Positions 1 to 12,284 of a stretch of 54,529 nucleotides of DNA are shown one piece after another. Source of the DNA: Zychaea mexicana (Eukaryota > Mucoromycota > Mucoromycetes > Mucorales > Lichtheimiaceae); assembly GCF_025766255.1 (NCBI RefSeq), contig NW_026516863.1, positions 1-54,529 of the forward strand, in the 5' to 3' direction. The position numbers and the translations under genes are program-made. Below the pieces are notes generated by a model, which did not search any database, was not told the origin of the DNA, and worked only from the letters and a program-made list of their open reading frames with translations. The first letter of the stretch is position 1; every line of letters begins with the position of its first letter.

Positions 1-320
1 CCCATATAGAAATATAACTTATAGTTAAAGGAAAACAAAAAACCTATAGATTATTAATAAGTTATAATATTCTTTAATGTAATAAATTTAAAAAGTTTTT
101 ATTTCAATAAAGATATTTTTTTCAAATTTGTAATCACTAAATGTTTTTGTAACCCTTATGAATTCAAGAATTTCTTAAAGTGGCGGAATGGTAATGAGCA
201 TATCCCCTCTCTAAGCTAGACCTACCGGATCGACGCTTAGCTCGACAGTATAATAAAATAATATAATATTGTTATTTATAACAAATATTATATATATTGT
301 TTATACTCCATACATCCAAG
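1..320 (+). repeat. SINE/MITE-like dispersed repeat, copy 1
   Basis: This AT-rich element of about 320 bp contains a conserved core at 181-245 that begins GGCGGAATGGTAATGAGCA. It aligns along its length with the reverse complement of 34475-34858, and its core aligns with 20586-20655. The core has a box-A-like block and, about 45 nt downstream, a weak box-B-like GGATCGACGC, so a tRNA-derived Pol III element is possible. The left end may be cut by the window edge. The family is certain from internal comparison; the SINE label is inference. Confidence 0.6.
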
Positions 321-1290
321 CTCATCAATTGGAAACTCTAAACCTAGAACCTAAGTAAACCCGCACCAGGACTTGCACGTTCGACTAAACCTGCTTGCTC
401 ACTGGCGTTCGCTGCCAGGCCCCTAAACCCGTTGCGCTTACACGCCCTTCTTTTCAGCCTATCGAGTGCCTTAATGCCCCACAATGTCCTATGTTCATGG
501 GTAACATAGCTGCTGGACATCTGGCCAATGTAGTAAGATTAGTCGGATCGCGTTAACAAAGCGGTTGTATCTGTGTCTTTATAAGCATGAAGCCTGCATA
601 TAAGCGGAAATGCTTCTGTTCCTTATTTTCACAAAATTCAGCTCCACAACAACAAGCTTCAACGACGACGTATTGATGTTTATGTTCTCTTTTTAGGTTA
701 CAGGTTTTTTTTAATAAGCAATCCAGTGTCTCTTTCATAGAAAATTCACAGACCGGCCTTTTTATTCGCATTGCAGTCAAATAGCGTTTCCTTCATCACT
801 ATAGCATCAGCAGAAATAGCCAAGATCACATACCAATTATCTTTGTCTAAGATTAGATAGTTTGCTGGATCGAAGCCTATATGTGTGCAAAGATGATGTG
901 AGTAAGACTGCCTGTTCTTTTTTTGTAGTAAGAAATAGATTCGAAAATGATCGGTGCTGTTGCTGTTCGGTGTAATGGGATGATATATACATCTTTGCTT
1001 GTATGTTTCCAAAGAGCCACCATCGTCATAATTAAAAATTAGTGCTAGATACCGTCTTTCTTTTAATGGTGCTGTGTATTAAAAAAAGTATCGGCTGGCA
1101 TAGAGCATATTCAAACAAGTTCGCCTGTACGTGCAATGGCGTTTGCTAATGTCAGAATACAACGGCTTTGACAGCAATTGAAATGACCATTGATGAGCTG
1201 TGTAAAAGTTGTGTTGTGTATTCGTTCGTCAAAGTTTTTTAAACATGTTTGAGTGCTGTGGATACGATTGCCGCCTAGCCAGAATCCAGG
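321..1290. other. Unassigned stretch, no supported gene
   Basis: Two overlapping minus-strand open frames (1012-746 and 780-553) share the peptide MKETL at their junction, but I recognise no domain and the composition is not persuasive. They could be a small frameshifted remnant of a mobile-element gene. The first 200 bp after the repeat are moderately GC-rich without an open frame. I see no RNA gene here. Confidence 0.4.
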
Positions 1291-1299
1291 GTCATCAGT

Positions 1300-2258
1300 C
1301 GTCATTTGAAACTAATTTTGGGTTCGTTTGGGTCATCGCTGCTAAATTGTCCGTTCGTTACGGACTATTCGACCAATTAAATGTAGCGGATGGTCTGGGA
1401 GCACTATTTATCCAGCTGCCAATCATTGCAGTTGCTCATTGGTCAGATTCCGGGGTCAACCCGGGGTCATTCATCGCCACTTGAATACAAACTTAGGGGT
1501 CATTGTTATTATAACGTCTTCAAAGTCAAATTACAGCAGCAAAGCTTATAGAATGTAGTATACTACTAGCAACTTCCATTAACCAGATTTTCACATACGA
1601 ACATGCATCGGAACCGCAGACGGCACATTTACCAACAAGTTTCAAGTTTAAAACATCTCGAGCTGTTTTTGTATTTCACACAGCAACAGAATCTCATTCC
1701 ACAAAATACCAATTTATTACAGCATGCTAATATTATACACTCAAAAAATGCTATTGCTTCCTTACCTGCATATCGCCGTTGCTTTCCACAGAGCCCTCGA
1801 AGAATAGCTTTACTGTCATTATATCCTTGATATCCTTCTCTTCCTTACCTATGTGATAATGGGATATCGCCAGGCCTGGATCCTTGTAGTAATCCTCATT
1901 TGCTTCAGGCCGCTCTTGATCTATAATAATCCACACGCTCTTTTCACCGCAGTTGCTCGTCGATAAGACATGGTAGAAACACTAGATCAGCATCGTCACG
2001 TTTGTCAGCGCGTCCTTATTGTACTATGCTAGATGGTTCGTTATTTGGAGTACTGGATGATGAGATACAGCTGTGCGTGAATCGCTCCTTTTTTGGCTGA
2101 CTTTGGTGTATATGTATATGATCCACTATAAAATGCACATGTAGCGTTCCTGGCTGTTGCTCGTCGATATGACATGGCAGAAACACCAGACCACCAGCGT
2201 CACGTTCGTCTGCTCGTCCTTATTTTGGCACACTAAATGGTTCGTTATTTGGAGTACT
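1300..2258 (+). repeat. Complex direct-repeat locus, left part (unit 1)
   Basis: This segment aligns colinearly with about 16060-16800: both have a GGGGTCA-rich block, then a unique-looking stretch of about 500 bp, then ~205-bp subrepeats that start near GTTGCTCGTCGAT(A/T). Here about 1.5 subrepeats lie at 1947-2258. The series stops abruptly at GGAGTACT, where the CACTA element begins, and resumes at 15454 with ACTGGATGG. Joining the flanks restores the uninterrupted repeat GGAGTACTGGATGG seen in the other copy. Confidence 0.75.
2256..2258. repeat. Target-site duplication ACT, left
   Basis: It matches ACT at 15454-15456. The uninterrupted repeat elsewhere reads GTACTGGATGG, so the insertion site is directly inferable. 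Confidence 0.7.
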
Positions 2259-2320
2259 CACCGCGCAAAAAGTCCAATATCAAGGGCTTTTAAAAGACCT
2301 TGATATTTATATATAAAGAG
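2259..2320 (+). repeat. CACTA left terminal and subterminal repeats
   Basis: After the terminal CACCGCGC come AATATCAAGGGC and its inverted partner CCTTGATATT around a short spacer. The same 10-mer recurs in both orientations at the other end of the element. Subterminal repeats of this kind are the usual binding sites of CACTA transposition proteins; binding here is inference. Confidence 0.65.
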
Positions 2321-5015
2321 GCAAGGTGTGCCCCCAAAGAAGTTGGGGGTTTTCAGAGAGTGGATGCGGTAGTTATGCATGAAGTTTCTGTTTGTATATA
2401 TAAACTTACTATATTGGTCCAAAAAGCTCCCCAGTATATGCAATAGCTGCAAGAATAGAACTTCATGTTAGTTACTCAATATTACATCGGATGAAGTACT
2501 CCGAGTGTATGCTTTCGTTACAAAGAGAAGTCTTTTATGATTTTTTTATCACATACACCAACATGCACCATCCACGTACCTAAAAAAAAGTGACGGGTCT
2601 CGCACTTCCACTGTTCTGCATCTTCATAATCCCCCTACAGCCCTTGCTTCAAAAGATCATGTGTACTTTTCATACTGCTCTCTTACAAACATATGCAAAG
2701 TGCCGAAAAATGCCGCTCTTATATATATAATTTAATGTCATGCCGAAACCAGTTGGATCCAAAAAAAAGGATGCTACAATGCATTTTTATATATAAGAAC
2801 ATTCTCGGCGTATTACAAAGCAGCATATGTTTTACGATGCTGATAGAATGCGTTTATTTTTTTTTCATTGTTGTGAATGACCAATGCGATTAAGTAGAGA
2901 TTTGAAAAGTTAGGGACAGTGTAGGAGCAACAACCCCTGAATTATTAAAGACGACCCCGTTCAAGGGAAGCTTTTTCTTATATAAAAGTGAATTCTTTTG
3001 AGGTTAATCTTTTATCTACATTCGCTTTTTTGTTGATGCATAATGGCAAGCAATAGACGTATGGTTGCTTGCTACTGTCGAACGTGCAGCAGGTCAAACC
3101 CACGGGGTTATGAGTTGGTGACAAATTGAGTACGGCAAAACCACGATGAGCGTGATCACGTTGTACTAAGAGGCGAGACACAGCAGGATGGTATTTTATA
3201 AGCTACTTTTCCAAGCATCAGTATGGTAATAATGATATTTGACTTCGAATATAGTGGCTAGTATGATCGCTCTCTATGAATCCTTGAGCAATAACACGTC
3301 CCGATCATCAGTTGGCAATGGCGTAACCATGGATAGTACTGGTGAATCCAGTGTTTTGCCACTACCAGCAGGCAATTCTAACGCGGACATGGACGATTAT
3401 GGTGATTATACGATGGATATTGATGATGGCAACCCCCCTTCTCCTATTCATCCTTCGTCTCCGGAGTCCCTTTTACTTCCCTACCCTCGTCCTCAAGGTA
3501 TGATAAGTTGTTGAGTAGAATTGTTGATAGATCGACTAATAACGAATTATCTCTGAATGTAGCTGTCAATGCCAACCGCAGAATACCTCTCGACATTGAG
3601 GATAACATATTCGAAAACGGTGGTGATAGCGATAGTGAGACTGTGGTTGGTGCTCATGCTCGTGTATTGGATGCGGACGACATTGAGTGGGGGTACAGCA
3701 ACGAGGAAGACGAGATAGTCGATATAACAGGAGGTCGGTTCCCAAAGGACAATTTTATTATATTCACTTGCATAGTAATACTAATTAAGTGTTTCTTTAA
3801 AAAAAGATATCACTTACCTCGATAATTCAGCATCAGAAAGAATGCTACTTCAGCATTATCGACATCCAGTTGCACTCGTCCTCGTTTTCCTTGTCTTGTT
3901 CCAGTTGCATTTTTTTTCTGAGCATATTTCAGGCATAGTTATCGAGTTTTTCTCAGTCCTGCTTGCAGATCTCCTTGGCCCAGATGCCCATATCCCTCGT
4001 TCACTTGCTACCCTGCGTAGTATAACTGGCTTCTCTGTCTTAACAGACAACATCGTCTTATATATGTCGTGTTCCCGGTGCCACAGTCTCTACCTGAAAG
4101 GATCCGACGATTGCCCCACCGAATGCACTAATGACGACATTCGATACCAAGGATTGTGCGGCACCAGATTGTTCAAAGCATTAAGGAGTCGCCTATCTCC
4201 AGTAAAGGAATTTGCGTACCAGCCCTTGGCTGCTAGTATACAGAGGCTTTTCAAGCAACCAGGGTTCGAGGCAAAAATTGAACAATGGCGTTCCCGCACA
4301 CGATATGAAAACAAATTTTTTGACATCTATGATGGCGATATGTGGCGTGGTATCCTTGATAGAAGTGGTGCCCCATTCGTTTCTTTATATCGTTCGTTGT
4401 TGTTGACGCTTAACGTTGATTGGTTTGGTCCGTTCATCAATTCTACGTACTTGTGCGGTGCTCTATACTTGACTGTCAACAACTTGCCGAGGTCAGAGCG
4501 CTTTAAAACAGAGAATGTAATCCTTGTTGGTATCATGCCAGGTCCAAGTGAGCCAAGTACATCCGATATGAATCATTACCTTCGTCCACTGGTTGATGAA
4601 TTGTTGGAGTGGTATGATGGAAAAAGGATCAGCACCTACAGCAATCCAACAGAAGGCGCTCTTGTCCGGGTAGCTTTGCTCAACAATGCATGCAACATCC
4701 CTGCTGCTCGAAAAACTAGTGGATTCACGTCCCATGCAAGCCTCTGTGCTTGCCATAAATGCCTTCGCCAGTTCGCCGTCTTCGAGGGTACATCGAGTAT
4801 AAACTACTCTGGTTTCGAAGTCGATGATTGGGAGCTGCGCACGAAGGAAGGCAATTTGGGTGATGCCACTCGATGGAAATATGCTGCTACTATGGCTGCT
4901 CGGCGATAGATCGAACGTGAAACTGGGACGAGATGGTCAGAGCTTCATCGCCTACGCTACTTTGATCCCGTTCGTTGTACTATTATCGACCCAATGCATA
5001 ATTTGTTCCTTGGTA

Positions 5016-5025
5016 CCACTAAACG
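5016..5025. repeat. MULE target-site duplication, left (CCACTAAACG)
   Basis: It is identical to 10229-10238. A 10-bp duplication falls within the 8-11 bp typical of Mutator-like elements and lies in the transposase codons GTTKR. Confidence 0.95.
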
Positions 5026-6197
5026 CAATTCCCTTATTCCGGCCCGGAAATAAGAGTTGGGTGTTCCCCCCCACAATTTTTTTGGGATTTCAAGGTCAGC
5101 CACTAGAGGCACTGTGCTAGGCAGCAATGCAGTATTTCAGAGAGGGAAAATTTCACCAAGTGCATGTGCTTCTTATATAAAAAGTTTTTTTTTCTCTTGA
5201 GTTCATCTCCAAGCATTCTTCAAGCTCTAGCTACAACAACCCTTTCCAAATTGAGGATTTGCACAAAAGGATCAACTTGGTGACGGATTCAAATGGTAAA
5301 TGTCTCAGATGGAGGAAGGAAAAAGACAGAAAAAGTTTTTTTTTCTTCACTTTGTATAACACGGCAGTAAGAGCGTGATTGACAGTTGCTTTTTCTACGC
5401 TTTACAGAACACGTTCATCGTCACTGCACGCCCATTCGCAAGGCATTTGACAGTAGCAGCATTATTGGCATCTGTCCACAGCTCATTTACACACGAAATC
5501 AGGATTATTGACTTGGTACAAAATGGAACAAGCTTTTTCTCTTTGCATATGTATAGCACAGTAAACAAAAAGTAACACTCGTTTGTTAATATATTTCCCA
5601 TCTATAGGACATACAGTCGAGGCATCACAGGTCATGGCATTACTGATGGATCCTTTGAACTCATTTAATGCAATGGCTCAAGACTAATAACATGGTGAAA
5701 TGGAAGAGGTAAGGGTTATTCTTTTCTTTTTGCTTTGCAAGGCGCTGCAAAAATAACCAACGCCGTTCTTGCTTATCTTCAACTAGTCCTACCAACTATT
5801 CAGTACATGGAGCATGCACAACTACTGCTAGCAGCACAGTTTGGACTCATTATGGTAAAATGGTTAAAGTGTTAAGGAGGAGGGAATATGTAGCACTTGC
5901 GTTTTTTCTTTCTTTTAGTGTTCCAGGCTGCTGCACCGTGATTATCCCTATCATCCTTGCTTTATTCAACACCACACTACAGCACATACACATATATCCA
6001 CGGACAATTGGAAGTTTGCATAAGCAAAAAGCGAAATTGTAGGTAAGGACAATAGGAATTGGGATGCTGTTCTATGCTGGAGAAATTAGAAAATACAGGA
6101 ACGTCGTTTTACACCACGATCCACCTTGTTGTATCCGCCATTACAAGCTATCAGGCTCTATGCTGTCGCCTTCGATAACCATCCATATGTGTACATC
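5026..6197 (+). repeat. MULE left terminal inverted repeat, 1,172 bp
   Basis: It is the reverse complement of 9057-10228 with only a few mismatches, for example one base each near 5670, 5920 and 6170. It contains TATATAAAAAG-like AT boxes and short chance open frames repeated in mirror image at the other end. These frames are not genes. Confidence 0.95.
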
Positions 6198-6632
6198 GAT
6201 GTCCAACAACGTTAATGCAGCAAGTATGTATATATACCATTATTTTGCACCTATCATCCGATCTGTGTACTTCGTGATTTTAGACAGTAGTTGCATCGAA
6301 GATGGAATATCCTAATAAACCAGTTTTTGTTGAGAGGAAAGCTTAATACGATGGGAAGAGGAGATGAAGAAATGGAAGTCAGTGAGCAAAATGTGCTGCT
6401 CTCATAAGAAATGCGTTTGCTACTAAGTGCAGCTATATCGTCCTTGAATACATGACAAGTATTATTTACAAACTGTCTTAAAAAACGTATGCGTCTATTT
6501 GTAACTATACTGTGTCGCTTTTGAATCGGAAAATCGCGTGTTGAAGCTATTCTTGCTTTTTACGTTTCCAAACTTACATTTCCATCTCCATCTCGAATTA
6601 AATTTCAAATTCCAACTTGTAACATTAGCAAT

Positions 6633-8911
6633 ATGCAATCTGCAAACCCCCTTCTCATTCCTCCTCGGCAAAACCAAGAACAAGTTGTTAGTGTTGAGGA
6701 ATATGAGGCTGTTATCAGCAAACTTCCTCAAAGTACTGGTGAGTGTTATGTCCACCATGACACTACCAAATATAAGCCTAAGGAACGCACTGGTAAGAAA
6801 CGATTATATAGGATCTGTCTAGATATAGTTCATATCACTAAGCATTATATAAAAGATCAAGATGAACGTCCCAGAAAGAAACGTAATACCCAACCAAGAA
6901 TTGCGTGGACTGCCTGCTACTATTGCCATCGCGCTCACCAAGTTGACAACAGAGGGAAAAACCGCAAGAGCCAGACAGATCTTGTGGACGAAGATACTGC
7001 TGGTAGTAGCAACAATGTTAAACGCCGTCCGGTCCAAAAGAGATCTAAGCAGGTTGGCTGTAAAGCGTATTTGGTCGCCACTTGCTATATCAAGGATACT
7101 ACCAAGGTTGTTCTTAAGTATAAAGGAGAACACACGGGCCATACACCTGGCAGCATCCAAGATGTTCAGCATCTGCCCAATCCCGAAGAAGTAAAGGAGC
7201 GTATCCACCAAGAGCTTCGCAAGGGATACAATGTTCGGGATGTAAGGGTATACCTGCAGCACGAATATCACAACTCTCCTGACCACCAGCGCGCAGCATA
7301 TATCACGACTGCCGATGTCTACAATATCTTCTTTAAGATGCGGCAAGAAAAGTGCGCAAAGGACGAGAACGACTTTGTTTCTGTTGGCAAATGGCTTGAC
7401 GACCTGTAATCCACAGGCTACTATGTATGGATTGGGACAGAAAACACCACCTCTAGCCAGAGTGATCAGCCATACAAGAGGCTACTTAGCAGAGATGGTT
7501 TCGCCTTTGGTTTCCTTGCACCATGGCAAAAAGCCCTCCTGTGCAATGTGGAATTCATTTCACTAGATGCCACACATGATGTGTGCCATTACAATAATGG
7601 TGTACTTTATACTATGGTCATACGTCATCCCATTGCTGGTAGAGGTGCGCCTGTTGCCTATATGATAACTGACGACTTGTCTGCTGCACCATTGGCCAAC
7701 TGGTTCCACTACTTGGCGTCTCTTGGTGTTAACCCTTCGCGCATTACCATTGATTGCAGTTTGCCTGAAAACAATGCGATCTGCCAGGTTTGGCCAGATT
7801 GTACAACCCAATTCTGTATCTGGCATGTTATGCGTGCTTGGATGCAGAATGTGCATTCCAAAGTGGTCGAAACAGATAATCAATCAGCAGAGGAGATCAA
7901 GTATACTATCAGGGAACGCTTAACTGAATTATTGTATGAAGGCGATCAAAATCAGTTCAGGCTCCTTCTAGATGCATTCCTATCTGACTTAAGTGGATCT
8001 CAAGCAGACTTTGTCTCCTACTTCCGGCGCCAATGGATAGACAGCATTGGGGGTGAAGGCGTTGAACGGTGGGCAGCATGTTTCCAGCCAGAAGCCTTTA
8101 CCAATATGCAAACAAACAATTACGTTGAGTCCTGGCATAACCAGTTGAAGACATATTACTTGAAGCGCAAGAGAATGCATCGCTTGGACTTACTAGTCCA
8201 TGTACTTGTCAAGGACGTTTCATTCGATGTCACCGAAGAGATCAAACGCCTTGTAGCCAACGTTGGCCGTATGGGTCCATATGAGCATGCTTTGCACAAA
8301 CAAGAGATAAAGGCTGAAGCCATTGACCGCACGGTATTGCGCGATATGGTTCAAGAGTTCGCATCTAGAGAATATCTGTGTTCTTCGTTTTCGGTAGAGC
8401 GCGTGATTTATACGGTATAAGAACTAGTTGCTTGATCAATAGCTACTGTGATTGTTTAGTTAATGTTGTTGTCTGTTTATTATATTGCAGGTCCTGTGCC
8501 CAGTTTAAAAAAGAATACTTCCTGTGCAAACATATGTTTCTTGTTGAGCGGTATACCAAGACTATAACAGTGCGACCATCTCTAGAGAACTGGATAGCAG
8601 CCATTCAGCATACCAACAATCGATCAAGCAACTACAGCACCTTCGCACGTCCTCCTATGCAAGAGCAACCGCCACGCGAGGATGGACCTAAGGAAAGCCT
8701 AAGGCGCGTGTTTAAGCAACTTGTTGACGGGTCAAATGCTAATTATCGTCACATTGGTAAATCTACTATTGATGGTAACAAAGCTGACAAGGTTGCTTAA
8801 TTAATTACTAGAGTGCAAAAAATGATAGAAGAAACTGCAGATATTGGCACTGAGCTCAACAGCATCCTATCCACACCTTCTAATTCCAATTTCCAACGTC
8901 AAAACAATTGA
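6633..8911 (+). CDS. MULE transposase with SWIM zinc finger (two in-frame TAA codons)
   Basis: A Mutator-type DDE transposase that would cut and paste the surrounding element. The N-terminal part has a Cys/His-containing basic DNA-binding-like region (YYCHRAH, then KQVGCKAYL and HTGHTPG). The catalytic core shows the expected acidic residues in ISLDATHD, ITIDCSLPENN and NNYVESWHNQLK. A SWIM finger CAQFKKEYFLCKHMF follows. An intron of about 118 nt (near 8374-8491) joins EYL to SCAQF. A TAA at 7407 interrupts the frame before the core. A second TAA at 8798 is followed by 36 convincing residues (ITRVQKMIEETADIG...) ending at TGA 8909-8911. Both TAAs could be former CAA. If TAA terminates, the product is split and inactive. 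Confidence 0.85.
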
Positions 8912-9056
8912 ATTTCTTCTCTATTTCTGAATCACCTTTATTTTATTTCCTATCGAATACACTCCATCTCTATTCCATAAATATCTCCACCCAATAAAGC
9001 GATTATCATCCCATCTATATCATGTATATCCATAATCCTTGATCAACCGATAAGCA

Positions 9057-10228
9057 GATGTACACATATGGATGTTTATCGAAGGCGACAGCATAGAGCC
9101 TGATAGCTTGTAATGGCGGATACAACAAGGTGGATCGTGGTGTAAAACCACGTCCCTGTATTTTCTAATTTCTCCAGCATGGAACAGCATCCCAATTCCT
9201 ATTGTCCTTACCTACAATTTCGCTTTTTGCTTATGCAAACTTCCAATTGTCCGTGGATATATGTGTATGTGCTGTAGTGTGGTATTGAATAAAGCAAGGA
9301 TGATAGGGATAATCACGGTGCAGCAGCCAGGAATACTAAAAGAAAGAAAAAACGCAAGTGCTACATATTCCCTCCTCCTTAACACTTTAACCATTTTACC
9401 ATAATGAGTCCAAACTATGCTGCTAGCAGTAGTTGTGCATGCTCCATGTACTGAATAGTTGGTAGGACTAGTTGAAGATAAGCAAGAACGGCGTTGGTTA
9501 TTTTTGCAGCACCTTGCAAAGCAAAAAGAAAAGAATAACCCTTACCTCTTCCATTTCACCATGTTATTAGTCTTGAGCCATTGCATTGAATGAGTTCAAA
9601 GGATCCATCAGTAATGCCATGACCTGTGATGCCTCGACTGTATGTCCTATAGATGGGAAATATATTAACAAACGAGTGTTACTTTTTGTTTACTGTGCTA
9701 TACATATGCAAAGAGAAAAAGCTTGTTCCATTTTGTACCAAGTCAATAATCCTGATTTCGTGTGTAAATGAGCTGTGGACAGATGCCAATAATGCTGCTA
9801 CTGTCAAATGCCTTGCGAATGGGCGTGCAGTGACGATGAACGTGTTCTGTAAAGCGTAGAAAAAGCAACTGTCAATCACGCTCTTACTGCCGTGTTATAC
9901 AAAGTGAAGAAAAAAAAACTTTTTCTGTCTTTTTCCTTCCTCCATCTGAGACATTTACCATTTGAATCCGTCACCAAGTTGATCCTTTTGTGCAAATCCT
10001 CAATTTGGAAAGGGTTGTTGTAGCTAGAGCTTGAAGAATGCTTGGAGATGAACTCAAGAGAAAAAAAAACTTTTTATATAAGAAGCACATGCACTTGGTG
10101 AAATTTTCCCTCTCTGAAATACTGCATTGCTGCCTAGCACAGTGCCTCTAGTGGCTGACCTTGAAATCCCAAAAAAATTGTGGGGGGGAACACCCAACTC
10201 TTATTTCCGGGCCGGAATAAGGGAATTG
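9057..10228 (-). repeat. MULE right terminal inverted repeat, 1,172 bp
   Basis: It is the mirror image of 5026-6197 and of the same length. The right target duplication follows at 10229-10238. The 145 bp between the transposase stop and this repeat hold no gene. Confidence 0.95.
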
Positions 10229-10238
10229 CCACTAAACG
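10229..10238. repeat. MULE target-site duplication, right (CCACTAAACG)
   Basis: It is an exact copy of 5016-5025. The CACTA transposase frame continues directly after it as MTKLWIEDAHLTNRD. Confidence 0.95.
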
Positions 10239-11650
10239 TATGACAAAACTTTGGATCGAAGATGCGCATCTGACAAATCGAGATCTGAAGGAAATGCAAA
10301 CGTAAGTTTTAGTAGCAGTTCTTTATTGTGTTTGTTGCTATCGTTGTTAATAGATGGATGTCATGAGCTTGTTCTGTGAATGACCGTATACCTAGACTGG
10401 CTGATGGCATTGTCCTCCCACCCGACTATGTTTCGTTGAAGCGTAAGATCGAAAGTGGTTTTTCGTTCATGACTGCTGATGATTGGAAGTCATGGTGCCT
10501 AGTGTATTCACCTTTTGTGCTGCAGGGACACCTCGAAGATCGTTTGCTTCGGAATTGGCTACTTTTTGTCAACGCATGCCGTTTACTAGTAAAGCCATCG
10601 ATTACTAAGAGCGAGGTCGATTTGGCGCACGCAAATTTGCTGAATTTCTGCACTGGTGTTGAAGACTTGTATGGCGCAGAAGCAGTAACACCAAACATGC
10701 ACTTACATATGCATCTGGATATGACGATCCTTGATTTCGGCCCCTTGTACGGATTCTGGCTCTTCAGCTTTGAGAGATACAACGGGTATCTGAAAGAGAT
10801 CGATACAAACCAGAAGGAGTCTTTCGAAGTGACTTTCTTGAAACGGTTTCTGCAAAAGACTGGTGGTCGTGATTTTCTTCGCTGGTTTGAAGGTCGATTC
10901 CAAGACCGTCCACATCATTTTGAATATTTAACTCGTTTCCTTGATTATATTCAACCCATCCAGCAAACTTCTGACGTTGACCCACTTCGATTTGACATTC
11001 ATGGGTTCTACTTATGGTCAACGGGCACAGAAGAAGCGACAGGATCTGAGCCATTGCCCCCAAGCTCTTACCCTCTGAAAACTGGACCGACCGCAACCAT
11101 GCCTGACACATTGTATGAATATCTGTATGAATTCTACGATCATGTATACGACCAAGCTTTCGACCATTTCTGGTACCCCGTAACTGGCTTGGAAATCGTT
11201 AGCAATTATTATCAGAAGATCAAGACAGTTGACATCATAGGTCAGACTTACCGGAGCATGGCAGCACGATCTCGGCGAGGAGCGCATGTACAAGTTCTGT
11301 ACGAATTAGGGCAACGTAATACTAACCCACAGCCACCGCCAGTTGCATGGCCATGTGAAATACAGTATTTCTTTCGGCATGTGTTGACTATAGATAGCGT
11401 GCCAACAGAGCATGTATTTGCATTTGTACGATGGTATGCTTCGCGCGACGATGATGTTCCTCCTCCCTCCTTCACAGATGAGTACTTGGAAACAACATGG
11501 AGTAGTCGATTTCGAGCCGAGAGTAGCGATTGCATCGTGCCTGTTCACCGTTTGAACACACAAGTTGCAGTCGTTAAATATAATAGCCTAGACGATGATA
11601 ATGATGGAACAACAGTAGTCATTCCCTTGCCTAAAAAAATGTTAGCATAA

Positions 11651-12284
11651 GGGCAAACCCTTTACTTTCCGCATGAATATCCCATCTCTACATTTATACT
11701 TTCATCTCTCCTCCTCAACAAACAAAACCGTTCACTGCCTTAAAAAATTCGTTCTTGCCTTTACATATCCATTCAACTGTCGAAACAGCTACGTAAGTGC
11801 CTACATTCTTGCTGAGCTCGTCAGCAAAACGATTAACAGCACATTATGTTGTATAAAGAAAGTGTTCGTTTGTACAAAGAGATGGTTCTGTATAGTATCT
11901 AGGAACGCGTGTCTATACAAGACCAACCGTACCAAATGCTGGTTCCAACAATGAGGCTTTTTTGTGAATGTGCGGCAGCTTGTATGTGTACTGAATACCC
12001 TCCCTTCGAGTGTATCGAGAATAGAGCGTCGAATGAAGGAGATGCTGTTCAGTGTAAAGATTAACAGAAAAAAACCAGGAAAGAGAAGAAAAGGAACAAA
12101 GAAAGGACGCGTGTTCGTTTTGCATGTCACCCCAAAATATGGCGAAGACTTTTTCTTCTGACCCCCAATATCAATTGCATTCTGAGTCCCCCTCCCCTAA
12201 ACAATCCTCTTACGAAACAGTACATACATAACTACTTTTGCCCTCCCCATACCCACACGGAAACCGTGCAACCGATTTATTTTT
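11651..12284. other. Intergenic stretch between convergent CACTA genes
   Basis: It holds two or three open frames of 65-109 codons on both strands, overlapping each other and without recognisable motifs or codon character. I take this as the shared 3' region of the two convergent genes. Confidence 0.5.

Larger units (their letters stand above)
5026..10228 (+). mobile_element. Autonomous-type Mutator-like element (MULE), 5,203 bp
   Basis: It has perfectly matching termini starting CAATTCCCTTATTCCGGCCC, long inverted repeats of 1,172 bp at each end, a 10-bp target duplication, and an internal MULE transposase. It is inserted in sense orientation in the exon of the CACTA transposase. The near-identical long repeats and exact duplication indicate a recent insertion. 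Confidence 0.95.
3263..11650 (+). pseudogene. Plavaka/Tnp2-type (CMC) transposase, interrupted by a MULE
   Basis: The DNA transposase of the CACTA element. Exons: 3263-3497, 3563-3733, 3807-5025 resuming at 10239-10301 after the MULE, and 10354-11650; introns are 52-73 nt with GT-AG ends. The N-terminus is acidic and low-complexity. Family landmarks are a CxxCHSLY zinc-ribbon motif, IYDGDMWRG, LNVDWFGPF, LVGIMPGPSEPS, CHKC, IDPMHNLFLGTTKR split by the MULE, and a C-terminal PNMHLHMHL...FGPLYGFWLFSFERYNGYL block. The start is the first ATG in frame with the exon-1 peptide; the earlier in-frame TTG is less likely. Two internal stops, TAG at 4907 and TGA at 10364, lie inside otherwise continuous family similarity. 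It ends at TAA. Removing the MULE and one 10-bp duplication restores the frame. Confidence 0.85.

Noticed and set aside
9212..9879. Small open frames near 9.2-9.9 kb and at 5.4-6.0 kb as paired genes
   Set aside because: They are mirror copies in the MULE inverted repeats, with no recognisable motif; identity follows from the repeat arms.
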